Of a stretch of 64,000 nt of DNA, positions 9,716 to 19,316 are shown in pieces. The stretch is taken from assembly GCA_012845835.1 (NCBI GenBank), contig JABAKD010000023.1, positions 5,810,137 to 5,874,136 of the forward strand, read 5' to 3'. Origin of the DNA: Undaria pinnatifida. Its lineage: Eukaryota; Sar; Phaeophyceae; Laminariales; Alariaceae. Below the pieces are notes generated by a model that saw nothing but the letters and a program-made list of their open reading frames with translations, was not told the origin of the DNA and searched no databases. The position numbers and the translations under genes are program-made. The stretch's first letter is position 1. Every line of letters starts with the position of its first letter.

Positions 9716-10522
9716 CAGTCGACCCCGCTTGAAGGAAACCAAAATTTAGGAAACTCCCCGGTTAAAGGAAACAATTTTTCGCCGAAACACAATACCCCGC
9801 AGAATGTAATATATTTGGGGGGGTCCAGATCTTAGTCCGCGGGCCCCCCTTAAAGCACGTCTCAGCGTACCCTCTTCGCCAGCAGAGAGTAGTCTGCTGC
9901 TTCACCTGCTGTCTGCGGTATGCAAAGATTTGTTTCACCTACCGGTGCGTCCTCTGCACCTGGGTTAAAACGGTGCGGGGAACCCACGTGCACGATCACG
10001 AACCTCGTCTCGGGTATCCACAGCACCTCCTTTCGAAAACGGTGCATTCGTTCACGCATGAAACACAAGTCAAGCGCAGGTCCAAGGAGGGTGGGGAGCT
10101 GCAGGCAACTCTTCGCGATATGTGGAGGAAGTCGTAGCGTCGAGTGTTCGCGGTTTGTCGGCCATACGCCGAATTTTGTGCTTGTGTCCGAATGGCGCTC
10201 CAGTAGAGAGTAACGCAAGAGAGTTTCAGCGTGCGCTCCCCCAGGGGTAAACAAGAGTCACCAGGTGAATTTGAACTGTCCATCAGGTATTTTCTGTGCT
10301 GTGCGGTGGTGTTCAGCAATAAACAATTACTTTCTCGCCGAGTCCCAACCATTTTTTTCATTCCAACAATGCCCTGCCCAGGGCGCACCTTTTGACGTAT
10401 GTACCACCACCATTGACCCCGGGGGTGGTGCGTTCTGATCCCCTGAGGTTTAAGGAAACTTCCCCGTTAAGGGAATATTTTTCGAAGCAAAACCATAAGC
10501 TTCCTTAAAGCGGGGTCGACTG
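9716..10522. mobile_element. Pogo/Tigger-like TIR element, 807 bp, non-autonomous
   Basis: The ends are inverted repeats: CAGTCGACCCCGCTT plus GAAGGAA on the left (9716-9740) and the same with TAAGGAA on the right (10498-10522, reverse). Both sides are flanked by TA (9714-9715 and 10523-10524). Related uninterrupted R2 copies, for example at 21627, show the sequence without the insert, with a single TA, so they serve as empty sites. TA target and a CAGTCGACCCC-type end are typical of the Tc1/mariner-pogo group. A direct subterminal repeat (about 9753-9785 and 10449-10482) is also present. Interior ORFs (up to 130 codons, minus strand) have no recognised transposase. Confidence 0.75.
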
Positions 10523-10560
10523 TAGTACCTATCACTACCATACGACGTGCTGAAGACGAA
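10523..10560 (+). repeat. R2 repeat, copy a, right remnant
   Basis: GTACCTATCACTACCATACG continues R2 after the pogo-like insertion and matches GTATCTATCACTACGCATACG in the copy at 21630. It is the second half of the interrupted copy. Confidence 0.6.
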
Positions 10561-11094
10561 CAGATAACATTTGTTGCACGGACAAAACAACACGAAGAAG
10601 AGGAAGAAGATATCGGTATGAGGCCGGTGGGGAGGGAAGAGAGGGAGTAAACAGCAGCAGTTGTAGTTTTGTTATGGTGAAAACAAACGGTTAGCTGAGA
10701 CATTCAGCGCCATCCACCGTTGGCATCTCTGAGCGGCCCGGGGGAGGGGCAAGGGGGGGAGGCGGGGAAGGGAGGGGACTGGGGGAGGGGGGCAGGGGGG
10801 AGCGGGGGAGGCGGGAGGAGGGAAGGGGGGAGCGGGGGAGGGGGGAGGGGGAAATGGAGGAAGGGGGGAGGGGGGGAAGGGGGAGCGTCATGCCCAAAAG
10901 GTTGAAGTCTGGGTTTGGACATCATCGTATTGAAAGTTGTGGGCCTCCAATGGCCGTCACAAGATAGCATAAGACCGCCCTGACTTCTTCGCCACGTTGC
11001 GTTCTCTCCCAGGTGCCATTAATGATGGACGTGATACCCGCTGTTAGCCAAATGCCATCCTTAGCCAGTTCCCAGGGTCTGCTAGTATGGCATT
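10561..11094. other. Non-coding stretch with a purine-rich G tract
   Basis: The segment 10735-10890 is almost pure G and A on the plus strand with many GGGGGAG words and could form G-quadruplexes. Proline/serine-rich ORFs on the minus strand are products of this composition. Nothing else is seen up to 11094. Confidence 0.5.
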
Positions 11095-11284
11095 TTTCCT
11101 TCTTTTCTTTTTCTTTTTTCTTTTTTCTCTTCTTTTTTCCTTGCTTTCTTGTCTTGTCTTTTTTTCTTGATTTTCTTGTTTTTTTTTTCTCTTTGCTTGC
11201 CTTTTTCGCTTTGTTTCGTTTTTCTTCTCTCTTCTTTCCTTTCCTTTATCTTCTTTTCTTTTCTTTGTTTCTTTTTTACCAATT
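11095..11284. repeat. Polypyrimidine tract
   Basis: About 190 bp of T with interspersed C follow the end of R2 copy b. On the minus strand it reads as an A-rich tail with AAAAGAAAAG words. A shorter A-rich tract follows R2 copy c at about 21675-21705, so it may be an extended A-rich tail of the repeat. Confidence 0.55.
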
Positions 11285-11640
11285 AACTGACGCCTGTCGT
11301 GCGTATGCGCAGTGATAGATACTACGTGTAGTATGTACGTGGTAGTCTTCCTTGGGTGGCAATCTGAATATTTGGCGTCTCCAGGCGTGAGTAGTGAGAC
11401 GTATGCACCGGCCTGGACCTGGCACATCGTAGACTGACTCCCGATTTCACTTTTATATTTTTCTGGTGGAGGCATGAATTGCGTCAGCTGTGATATATGC
11501 GTGTACCACCTTGGGTTGTGTGTGTTTTTTCCTGGGGTATTCCTCTGCTCCAGAGTGACTGGAGCCTGTCCTGTGACCACGGACTTGACTATAATGTGCG
11601 AGTTAATGTAAGAACAACAACAACCAAAATGTCTATATCT
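11285..11640 (-). repeat. R2 repeat, copy b
   Basis: Inverted copy of the family at 21335-21665. It is open for about 120 codons on the minus strand and shares the peptide words SQLTQFMPPPE, YKSEIGSQSTMCQVQAG and AYVSLLTPG with copy c. The lysine-rich extension of the ORF comes only from the polypyrimidine tract. The family is unclassified. Confidence 0.65.
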
Positions 11641-12186
11641 GTTTAAGTTGGTATGGTGGTGTGGGGAAAAAAAATGGTTAGTTTCATTCAGTTGTTTCAT
11701 GTCTTTTTGTTGCCATGCGCCGTCTGTACATTGTATCTCGATCTTCTAGTGGTAGTTGGTGTCTCGTGGCTTGTTTTCCAGTGTCGTTGCCGCTCGACGC
11801 CAGTCCATTGTCTTCTGGCGCAGCCGGGGGGTGGGGGGTTAATTGAAGAAGACCACATACGACCTAATAATGCCCGTAATACGTGCGATCGGAGTATCAC
11901 ACACAGCTTGCAAAGACGAGTTTCGACAAAATATTCGATCTCACAGATGCGATAGATTGTATTTTTTTTTTTTTTCAATAATACGTTGGAGCTGCCGCGT
12001 GGTGTCGTGGTATATAATACAATTTAGTGTATATATATATAGGAGTACACCCTTATTCCGGGTGCCGCGGGGCACCCTGTTTAAGAGCGTACACAATACA
12101 TCGGGTAGCCGTGTTGTAAAGGAATTAGTGGGGTAGTAGTACGATTGACCACGTGCAAAAAGGTTAACCAATGATAGCAAGCCTTA
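11641..12186. other. R1 terminus (minus) and remnants, no gene
   Basis: An inverted R1 terminus lies at about 11850-11965 (CGATCGGAGTATCACACACAGC and then GATCTCACAG). A GTGCCGCGGGGCACCC palindrome is at 12061-12075. At 12120-12175 there is a fragment similar to the SINE-B 5' half. Nothing coding was recognised. Confidence 0.5.
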
Positions 12187-12262
12187 TTATATATTATAAA
12201 AAATGAAAACACACTCCAGCTGTGAGATCGAAGATTTCGTCGCAGGTCGAAACTCATATATT
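12187..12262 (+). repeat. R1 terminus fragment
   Basis: TTATATATTATAAAAAATGA followed by the R1 terminal sequence through GATTTCGTCG. It breaks off after about 75 bp, where an unrelated junction follows. Confidence 0.6.
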
Positions 12263-12464
12263 ATTCGTAACACTCTCCCCGCCTAAAACGGCGGGATAGC
12301 AGGTCAGCCGGAAATACGACGGGCGGACGTGTCAACATCCAAGCGGTTTCATTTCCTGGGGATACCGGGTGAGGAGAGTATTTCTTCAAGTTCGACTTGG
12401 GGAAAGTCTGAAAATAAATGTTTGTTATTTAGTCTATATATTACTCCGGAGTATTTTCGTAATT
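12263..12464 (-). repeat. R5 segment, 5' part of SINE-B-like unit
   Basis: Positions about 12285-12410 are the reverse complement of 20920-21030, sharing AACCGCTTGGATGTTGAC and CCTGTTATCCCGCCG-like words. In two other places this segment continues into the SINE-B body, so it may be the 5' part of that unit. Confidence 0.5.
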
Positions 12465-12915
12465 AAAAATACACTCTACAGCTCTGTGAGATCAAAGATT
12501 TTTTTGTCGAAACTCAACTCAGCAAACTGTTCGTGATACATACTCCAATCGCGCGTATTACTGGGTGAAGTGTGTGTCCTCACTAGTAAGGGTATAGATT
12601 GGCGATTCCCCTCGGAATTAATTACAACAAGTGTAGCTTGTACCAGGGTCCACAGGGTGATGTTAGTTAGTCGGTCTGCTGTGCGCGGAAACTATAAAAC
12701 CCGTTTCAGAGGGGGACAACACCTGACAGCTGTGAAAGAGAGTACATCAATCAGTTTATCAAGTCTATCCTGTAGAAAGTTGTATAATAACCGATCTCTG
12801 TAAATAAATCCTTTAATAATGGGACAAATCTGACGGTTGTAGAAGGAATGCGTCAGTTTATCATGTATGGTATCCTGTAAGTCGTACAGCCAGTCAGTGA
12901 GGAGAGGGTGGATTT
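12465..12915 (+). mobile_element. R1 repeat, diverged forward copy
   Basis: It starts with AAAATACACTCTACAGCTCT and follows the R1 order to GTCGTACAGCCAGTCAGTGAG. It carries many small insertions relative to other copies, so it is older. The GCGCGGAAACTATAAAACCC module is at about 12681. Confidence 0.65.
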
Positions 12916-13100
12916 TTTTTCATCGTGATGCATGGTGGGATCCGAACTCACGACCCCCAAAAAACCCATGGTCTTTCGACGACGCCATACAAGTAAGGCA
13001 TTTATTAGTGGGGTATTAGTGTTGATAGCCCGTTTGACAACGAGTGTGCAAAACCAATGCTTACCTAAACTATGCCTTATAACACCCCGCACCCCCCCCT
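12916..13100 (-). mobile_element. SINE-B-like element with tRNA-like 3' end
   Basis: Read on the minus strand, it has GTTATAAGGCATAGTTTAGG, then a box-A-like GTCAAACGGGC, then GACCATGGGTTTTTTGGGGG, GTCGTGAGTTCGGATCCCAC and a short A-run (T8 at 12912-12919). The box-B-like GAGTTCGGATCC and its flanking pairs resemble the T arm of a tRNA. Similar units lie at 63095-63225 and partly at 18448-18505 and 21030-21135. RNA polymerase III origin is inferred. Confidence 0.5.
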
Positions 13101-13149
13101 GAACCGACGGGATAATAACAGCAGAAGGTCGAGCGGATATTCGTTTATT

Positions 13150-13432
13150 TATCTCCACGCACATCTACCTTCCAGCTTCTGCTGGACAGGCCGTGGTCAC
13201 AGGTAGGTGTCGTCCCTTCTTCCCCCCGGTTCTGGCCTTCAATTTTTTTCGTGCACATATAGGTTTCAGGAATCCCACTCCCCACTGCTCGCAGATTTTG
13301 CATCGAGAGCTGCTAATTCACACTCTCGCGCTTTCCGCAAGTAAGCTAATTTGTGTAAAGTCCCCTCAAATGTATACGAGTGAGTATGCTCTCTGTCTGG
13401 GGGATTCGAACTCAAGAAATTTACTCGAGGAT
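13150..13432 (-). mobile_element. SINE-A, diverged copy
   Basis: It matches the better copies at 21708, 24796 and 25168 along most of its length (CCGTGGTCACAGG, TCGTCCCTTCTTCCCCCCGG, CTCTCGCGCTTTCCGCAAGT), but with many small insertions and a lost tRNA-like head. Oldest copy in the window. Confidence 0.6.
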
Positions 13433-13967
13433 ATAAAATAAAAATTAAAATACACTCCAGCGGTGAGATCGAATATTTTGTCGAAACTCATCTTTGGCGG
13501 GTTCCGCGCTAAAGCTCAATATTTGGGGGGGGGGGGTTCCGTGATTTCTCACCACGTACCCCCTAAGGTCTGAAATTTTAATGGCATGATCCTATGATGA
13601 AGTTAGGGCGCTGTGCAAAATTTGAGGTCATAACTCGTTCGCCTTGCCCGGGTTTCAACCAATATTAGTATATTCCGGTAGCTAAGAATCCGTAACGCAG
13701 AACCCGGGGATGGCCGCAAAAAATCCCCGGGTTTAAAATTGGCTTTAATGAAGCTGAATTTTTCCATCTACGCTAATTTGGGGCGGGGAACACGAATCCG
13801 GTGTCAGAATTTGATGATTCTCATTTGGTGTATGGATTCTGGCGATTTTCAGCGTGATCATCTGACCGCCGCCGCCGTGAGAAAAAAACAGAGAAACAAA
13901 ACATGTGTTCGTGCCGGAAGGCACATGTTTACCCACAAAATATCCCACAACTCGATAGACGCGTACC
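13433..13967. other. R1 terminus and non-coding spacer
   Basis: A forward R1 terminus lies at 13436-13500 (AAAATACACTCCAGCGGTGA, then GATCGAATATTTTGTCGAAA). From 13500 to 13967 there is a G-run and AT-balanced sequence with no recognised gene; it is downstream of the transposase-like gene and may include its 3' untranslated region. Confidence 0.5.
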
Positions 13968-16010
13968 CTACACGACCCCCTCTTCACCCTCTTGAAGTTT
14001 ATTTATGTTTTTTTCCTCAAACTGTGTACCGGTAACCCTCTGCATCAAACAAACGCTGCTCTTCTTGCGGAACTTGATTTCCTTTTTTTCTTTTTTTCCT
14101 TTTTTTTTTTTCCCTTTCTCACCATCGACCTCATCATCCGCTCCAACGGGATCTACCCCGGTAACCATGACAACCTTCTCCTCCGCTCCAACGGGATCGA
14201 CCCCGGTATCCATGACAACCTTCTCCTCGACTACGCTCAATTGGAGCTTCGGGACAAGAGCGGGGTACTTCGCGAACACGAAACACTTATCGTAATCACG
14301 CACTCGGCAGGCTGAGCAAAAACAGGACGATTGAGAGGTGTATACCTCGTGGTCGACGGTACGCTTCTCGACACTAACTTCCTCTACCCCCGACACAACT
14401 TCGCCCCCCATCTCCTCCTCTTCTTCTTCCTCTTCTGATGATTCTGCCCCCCCCTCCCGCTCCTTATACTCTCCATCCGCTCCATCCATAGCTGCCTCTG
14501 CTTCCGGCTCGGATTCTTCTTCCTCCTCGCCGGAGGAAGACTGGGAGGAGGAAGACTGATCCCATCCCTGATCCTTGAGCGTCACGTTCTTCGCCCGCCT
14601 GCGACCCGAACGCCTGCACACCCCCACCAACCCACCCGTGAATTCAGAGGTGTCTTCCTCGCTGGACGACGACTCGTCCCATCCCTGATCCATCAGCGTC
14701 ACGTTCTTCACCCGCCTGCGACCCGAACGCCTGCGCCCCCCCGACCCCGCCCCCCCCGCATCTTGTTCCTCCTGCTCCTGCTCCTCCTCCTGCTCCTCCT
14801 CTTCCTCAGCCTCACCCGAGCGCACGAGCATCTGGCTTCTCGTCCGCTTCCGACTGGTTCGCCCCCCCCCATCCCCATCCCCCCCCTCGTCTTCTGAAGC
14901 CTCCTCCCCACCTTCATCGCTCTCCACCCCCCTATCCTTTTCCTCCCAAGCAGCGCTCCATGGTACATACTTCTTTATCGCCACGACTGTGAGCCCCGTC
15001 TCGTTCACCACCCCTTGGTCTACTCCCATTGCCAACGACAAGTCCCTCTTGACGACGTCCGGAACGTCGGCCTTTCTCCCAAGTCTGGTAGCGGTGGAGG
15101 CGTCGAATATGGGCGTGTTGGCCCCAATGAAGACGTAGTTATCTCGAGTACCGGTGATGCCCACAAGATCCCGCTTTGGTCTGTAGATCGCAGTTGGTCC
15201 GATGAGCTTGGTGTGCACGCGTCGGATGCGGTGCGCCGACCATCTAGCGAAGTATTCGGAGAGGCTCTTCTTGCTGATGTCGGCAAAATAGTTATCCACA
15301 AACTCCACTACACCCTTAGCGCCGGTGATCGGCTTGCCGAGCTGCTCCGACTTCTTCATGGCATTCTTCACAACGCCGCCGATGCCGTCGTGGCAACCTT
15401 TGAAGTGAGAGGTTGCCGCGAAGTGGTGCTCCACGACAAAGCCGAGCTCCCGCACGCTGTTGGACAAAAAGCGAAAGTTGCGCCTACCCTTGTACTGTTT
15501 GGCGCAGCCGTCCGTGAACATGAGCATTCGAGGCACCCGGTTGTCCTCCCTAGCAGATGCAGTAGCTGCAGACCCCTCACCATCCAAGTAGTCGTCAGCT
15601 ATCTGCTTGAGGGCATGGAGATGGAAGTCGAAGTCGTGGGCAGGGTCCGCGGAAGCAAAAACCCATGTCTCGCTCAGGTGGACCCTGCCGCCGCCCTCCC
15701 ATTCTTGTGGGCAGAAGTGTACGATGGCGACCATGAGGGTAGTGGTATCGTGTCTCGCGCAGGTTAGAACTTTTTGGGGTTCATGGGTGTACTTTTCGAT
15801 GAAGTCCGTCTCGATGACTATGTCGCCGTCCTGAAACGTTCGCAGGCAGGTGTTGTGGCAGTTTCTCTGCCACTTGGCCTTCGAATGATGCGCCATGTAC
15901 ACCTTGCTGTGCTTTTTGAAGTCCGCCCACAGGTCGCGGAGCTTGCCCTCCTTCTCCAACACTTGGTCTCTTAGCGTTGTCTTCCCGGGCCTCTCCAGGT
16001 CACCTTGCAA
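13968..16010 (-). CDS. DDE-type transposase-like protein with acidic tail, 5' truncated
   Basis: The 680-residue ORF has the core of a transposase-like family common in algal and invertebrate genomes: TDFIEKY (D69), FTDGCAKQYKGRRNF (D167) and HHFAATSHFKGCHDGIGG (D208), spaced as acidic catalytic residues would be. Residues about 375-540 are Glu/Asp/Ser/Arg-rich, with a tandem duplication of RRSGRRRVKNVTL and DQGWDESSSS-like words. A CFCSACRVRDYDKC cysteine cluster follows near 14300-14335, and the end is Lys-rich. The first Met lies 8 bp from a (TA)n run leading into an R1 terminus, so N-terminal sequence is probably lost. The long ORF on the opposite strand (15015-15767) is a shadow. Whether it mobilises any repeat here is unknown. 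The family name is not settled from sequence alone. Confidence 0.75.
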   Translation of the reverse strand: MQGDLERPGKTTLRDQVLEKEGKLRDLWADFKKHSKVYMAHHSKAKWQRNCHNTCLRTFQDGDIVIETDFIEKYTHEPQKVLTCARHDTTTLMVAIVHFCPQEWEGGGRVHLSETWVFASADPAHDFDFHLHALKQIADDYLDGEGSAATASAREDNRVPRMLMFTDGCAKQYKGRRNFRFLSNSVRELGFVVEHHFAATSHFKGCHDGIGGVVKNAMKKSEQLGKPITGAKGVVEFVDNYFADISKKSLSEYFARWSAHRIRRVHTKLIGPTAIYRPKRDLVGITGTRDNYVFIGANTPIFDASTATRLGRKADVPDVVKRDLSLAMGVDQGVVNETGLTVVAIKKYVPWSAAWEEKDRGVESDEGGEEASEDEGGDGDGGGRTSRKRTRSQMLVRSGEAEEEEEQEEEQEQEEQDAGGAGSGGRRRSGRRRVKNVTLMDQGWDESSSSEEDTSEFTGGLVGVCRRSGRRRAKNVTLKDQGWDQSSSSQSSSGEEEEESEPEAEAAMDGADGEYKEREGGAESSEEEEEEEEMGGEVVSGVEEVSVEKRTVDHEVYTSQSSCFCSACRVRDYDKCFVFAKYPALVPKLQLSVVEEKVVMDTGVDPVGAEEKVVMVTGVDPVGADDEVDGEKGKKKKGKKEKKEIKFRKKSSVCLMQRVTGTQFEEKNINKLQEGEEGVV

Positions 16011-16700
16011 GTATATATATATATATTATAAAAAATAAAAATACACTCCAGCTGTGAGATCGAAGATTTCGTCGAAACTCATCTTTGCAAGCTGTGTGTG
16101 ATACTCCGATCGCGCGCATTACGAGTTGTGTGTCCTCATTAAGGATATAGGTCGGCGACTCCCCTTACAACTACAGTGTAGCTATCAGGGTCAACAGGGT
16201 GATGTTAGTCAGTCTGTGCGCGGAAACTATAAATCCCGTTTCTGAGGGGGGCCAAATCTGACAGCTGTGGAGGGAAATGTATCCGTTTATCAAGTGAATC
16301 CTGTGTAAGTCGAATCACCGGTGAGGGGGGGACGGAGTTTTGAAGGACGTGGGGGCCTGGTTTTGATCAAAAGCGAGCGGGGTTGGAGGGGGGAGGGAAG
16401 GGGGGGGGGGGGGGGGGACGGGCGGGCAATTTGTGCGTGGAAGCTATAAACCCTTGTAAAGGGATTAATCTGACGGTTTTGGGGAAAATAAAAAAAATGA
16501 ATAAATAAGTAAATAAATAAAAATAAATAAATAAATAAATAAATGCACCAGTTTATCATGGGGGGGGGGTGAGGCGTGTGGGGCAGCTCAATCTGTGCGT
16601 GGAAACTATACATTATTTTGAGGGGATACATGTGACGGTTTCGGAAAGAATGCATCAGTTCATCATGTATATCCTGGGGTAAGCATATACGGAGTGTATA
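16011..16700 (+). mobile_element. R1 repeat adjoining the transposase-like gene
   Basis: (TA)n then TTATAAAAAATAAAAATACA and the full R1 terminal block, followed by three GTG(C/A)GTGGAAACTATA-type modules (about 16215, 16432, 16595) and a G tract at 16401-16418. An (AAAT)n microsatellite is at 16495-16545. The terminus faces the gene start. Confidence 0.7.
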
Positions 16701-18059
16701 ATAACCTGGCACGCCAGGAACAATAATGGCTTACCCAAACTAAGCCTTATAACGACAACTAACTCAACAGTGTACTGCGGGAAACAAAAAGGTTACTCTC
16801 AACTACTACGTAGTAACTCCAAGGAATTTGTCGAAACCGTGTGTGAATGTCAAATCAATCAACTTCCTAGTAGTTTGTCCCCATCATAATAACACGTACC
16901 AGGTAGTAATTACTAAGTGCGGTTCAAAAAGTAACAGAAGGAACTTCGACCATGATGTAAGACGAGATAAGAGCGCGCTACGAAGGGAGATGCATACATA
17001 CTAGGAGCTCGGTGCTACTTCACTTGCTGCTGCCCGTTCTAAGGGCAGCTGAAACCGGGTCGTTCACCGGCTGTGTATTCGGTTTTCGGGCTAAAAAACA
17101 TGAAAAAAACGGATTATTTCGCTAGGAAAATCGGGTGTTTTGCATCATTACTATCTATCATCATTACTGCTGCGTGTGTTGCTTATGGTTGGAGATATCA
17201 AACATAAAAAATGAGGTGTCTTCCTGGCAATTTCATACCCCGGCACCCAACACCCCCCCCCTCCCTGGTTCCTGTGTGGCGGGGCGCACACCTTCTCCGC
17301 GAACAGCCTACCGCCCCAAAGATCCGTGCCACTGGATTGTTCGGCAAGCTCTCTCTGTCCAGCTGTCAACTTATTATCGACGCTTTCTTTCGAAGTTAGC
17401 TGTCGATTCTTCGAAGTTTTCATGCCGGAAATCAGACGTAGAAAACCGAACATACATCCCGAACAAGCGGTTGACATTGATATACATATTTAATGTGAAG
17501 AACACACACACACACATATAATAAACACTACCTGTACATGCACGCGAAGAGGGTACCCTACCGCGCCTTCGACAACATGGTTGACGTATACTCTGTAATT
17601 CAACTTTGTATGCACATACCCCGACCCTAAGGCTAACCCTAACCTTATCACAATGAAACGCAACAACCAATGCACGGTGAAACCTCCGAAACCCACCGAA
17701 GTCAAAATGTACTCTTCAGAAGATGTCGGATTAACGCCAGAACAGCTTTTTATTATTTTCAGTCAGTGGTTACAATGAAAAAAAATAATCAATGCAAGAG
17801 AAGGTACGCATTTAAGAGAACTATCGCGGCTTGTCACGAAAAAACCCGATTTTAAGAAAATGCAAGTATACTTGTTTGATTCCCGAGATTTTCTCTGATA
17901 TCAAGGTCTCCGAAAAATAGTGCCGCGCACACCACACACACACGCACACGCCTGCAGACGGCATGCCCGACGTTTCCTCGCATCTTCGAAACGCTACTTG
18001 TACGTAGTAAGCTCGCTTGGATGTGACCAATCAGGGGTGGAGAGAATACATAATACATT
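16701..18059. other. Non-coding spacer
   Basis: No supported gene. A short remnant of the SINE-B-type word TTACCCAAACTAAGCCTTATAA is at 16731-16752. A (CA)n run is at 17504-17516. ACCCTAAGGCTAACCCTAACC at 17624-17644 resembles degenerate TTAGGG telomere repeat. The rest is unremarkable. Confidence 0.45.
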
Positions 18060-18163
18060 CATACCTACATACAAAAATACATACATACGTACCTGGTACA
18101 TACATACATACCATAGGTCTACATACATACATACATACATACATACATACATACATACATACA

Positions 18164-18197
<34 letters not shown>

Positions 18198-18362
18198 GAC
18201 TACATACATACATACATACATACATACATAAATACATACATACATACATACATACAAACATACACACATACATACATACATGCATGCATACAAACATGCA
18301 TACATACATACATACATATATACATACATACATACAAACATACACACATACATACATACATG

Positions 18363-18394
<32 letters not shown>

Positions 18395-18447
18395 CATACA
18401 TAAATACACACATACATACATACATACATACATAATACATGCATAAA
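18060..18447. repeat. (CATA)n tetranucleotide microsatellite
   Basis: About 390 bp of CATA repeats with interruptions (TATATAG near 18193, TGCATGCA near 18281, and others). ORFs of HTYI or YVCM repeats across it are artefacts of the repeat. Confidence 0.9.
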
Positions 18448-18534
18448 TACATACATCGACCATGGGCTTTTTTGGGTCGTGGGCTCAAATCACACCATGC
18501 ACAACAATTGACTTTTTTGTAAGATGTATCTCTG
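18448..18534 (+). repeat. SINE-B 3' tRNA-like end
   Basis: GACCATGGGCTTTTTTGGGT then CGTGGGCTCAAATCACACCATGCA matches the 3' end of SINE-B at 12924 and 63115 (reverse). Here it directly follows the (CATA)n array, so the microsatellite may have replaced the 5' part of a SINE copy. Confidence 0.5.
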
Positions 18535-18711
18535 TCTTAAGAGTTGGCGACCGCAGAGCCCCACATCGGCACGGTAAAAATCATGGGCGCAAAATCGTAC
18601 ATTATTAGTCTATACAAAAAACAATGTGAAAAGAAGTACAGGCAAATACGTTCAAATTGCGGTAAACCAAACTACCAACCTATCACGCAGGGTATTTCGC
18701 ACCTACCGTCT
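18535..18711 (-). repeat. R1 distal part, displaced by the LTR insertion
   Basis: Reverse complement of 9350-9515, including GACCGCAGAGCCCCACATCG. Together with 19317-20900 it makes one inverted R1 copy that was split by the LTR fragment. Confidence 0.65.
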
Positions 18712-19316
18712 GTTAAGTTAAAGGTGGGGGACACAGAGTGCCCCCTGCAGGTCTGCCAATTAAGCAGGTCCTCGGAGATTACTCACTTTCGTTCCTTCGT
18801 AGAGATATAGCTTTATTCGTTTCCACCAGAGCCCGGGATAGCTTCTGAGATCGGAGGCACGTGCCTCCGATCCACTTCCTAACTTTCCCGAATATAAACG
18901 CCAACCTTATCATACGAAATCCATCCGAATGATCTCAAATTCGGATACTTACAGGCCTTTCGAGGCCGTATCTTAACACTAGCCCACCCTGATGAGTCGC
19001 ATATGCAGAAATATGGGAGATTCGAGGAAACTCCGGTTCTACGAACTAGACCATGAGTCGAAGATGCGGCTCCTCAGAACCCACTCCCACATCTCTAACC
19101 GTCTGGCTATGGAGCTAAGAACACGCGAAGAAAAGCAGTAGAAATAAACGCAGACCCTACAACAAGGCAATAGTCACCCTTCAAATACCTGCTGCATGCC
19201 GCCGGTGTGGCGGGGGGGGCAGATGAGGCTCTAGAATCTCCCGCACGCCGCCGGTGTGGCAGGGGGGGCAGGGAAGGCTCTACGGCAAACCAACCACAGA
19301 AAAGGTACTATGGCGA
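18712..19316 (-). mobile_element. Truncated solo LTR of the gypsy-like family, nested in R1
   Basis: Reverse complement of 6777-7383, beginning with AAGGTGGGGGACACAGAGTG and ending with GTACTATGGCGA. It lacks the first ~140 bp of the LTR at 6637. It keeps the hairpin and AATAAA. On both sides lies R1 sequence that is contiguous in the copy at 9335-9355, so this is an insertion into R1 followed by loss of the 5' end of the LTR and any internal region. Confidence 0.75.

Noticed and set aside
11044..11700. 218-codon lysine-rich minus-strand ORF
   Set aside because: Half of it is the polypyrimidine tract read backwards and the other half is repeat R2.
15015..15767. 250-codon plus-strand ORF
   Set aside because: It is antisense to the transposase-like gene, whose motifs and composition are convincing on the other strand.
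18017..18488. Long ORFs of HTYI or YVCM repeats
   Set aside because: They are translations of the (CATA)n microsatellite.
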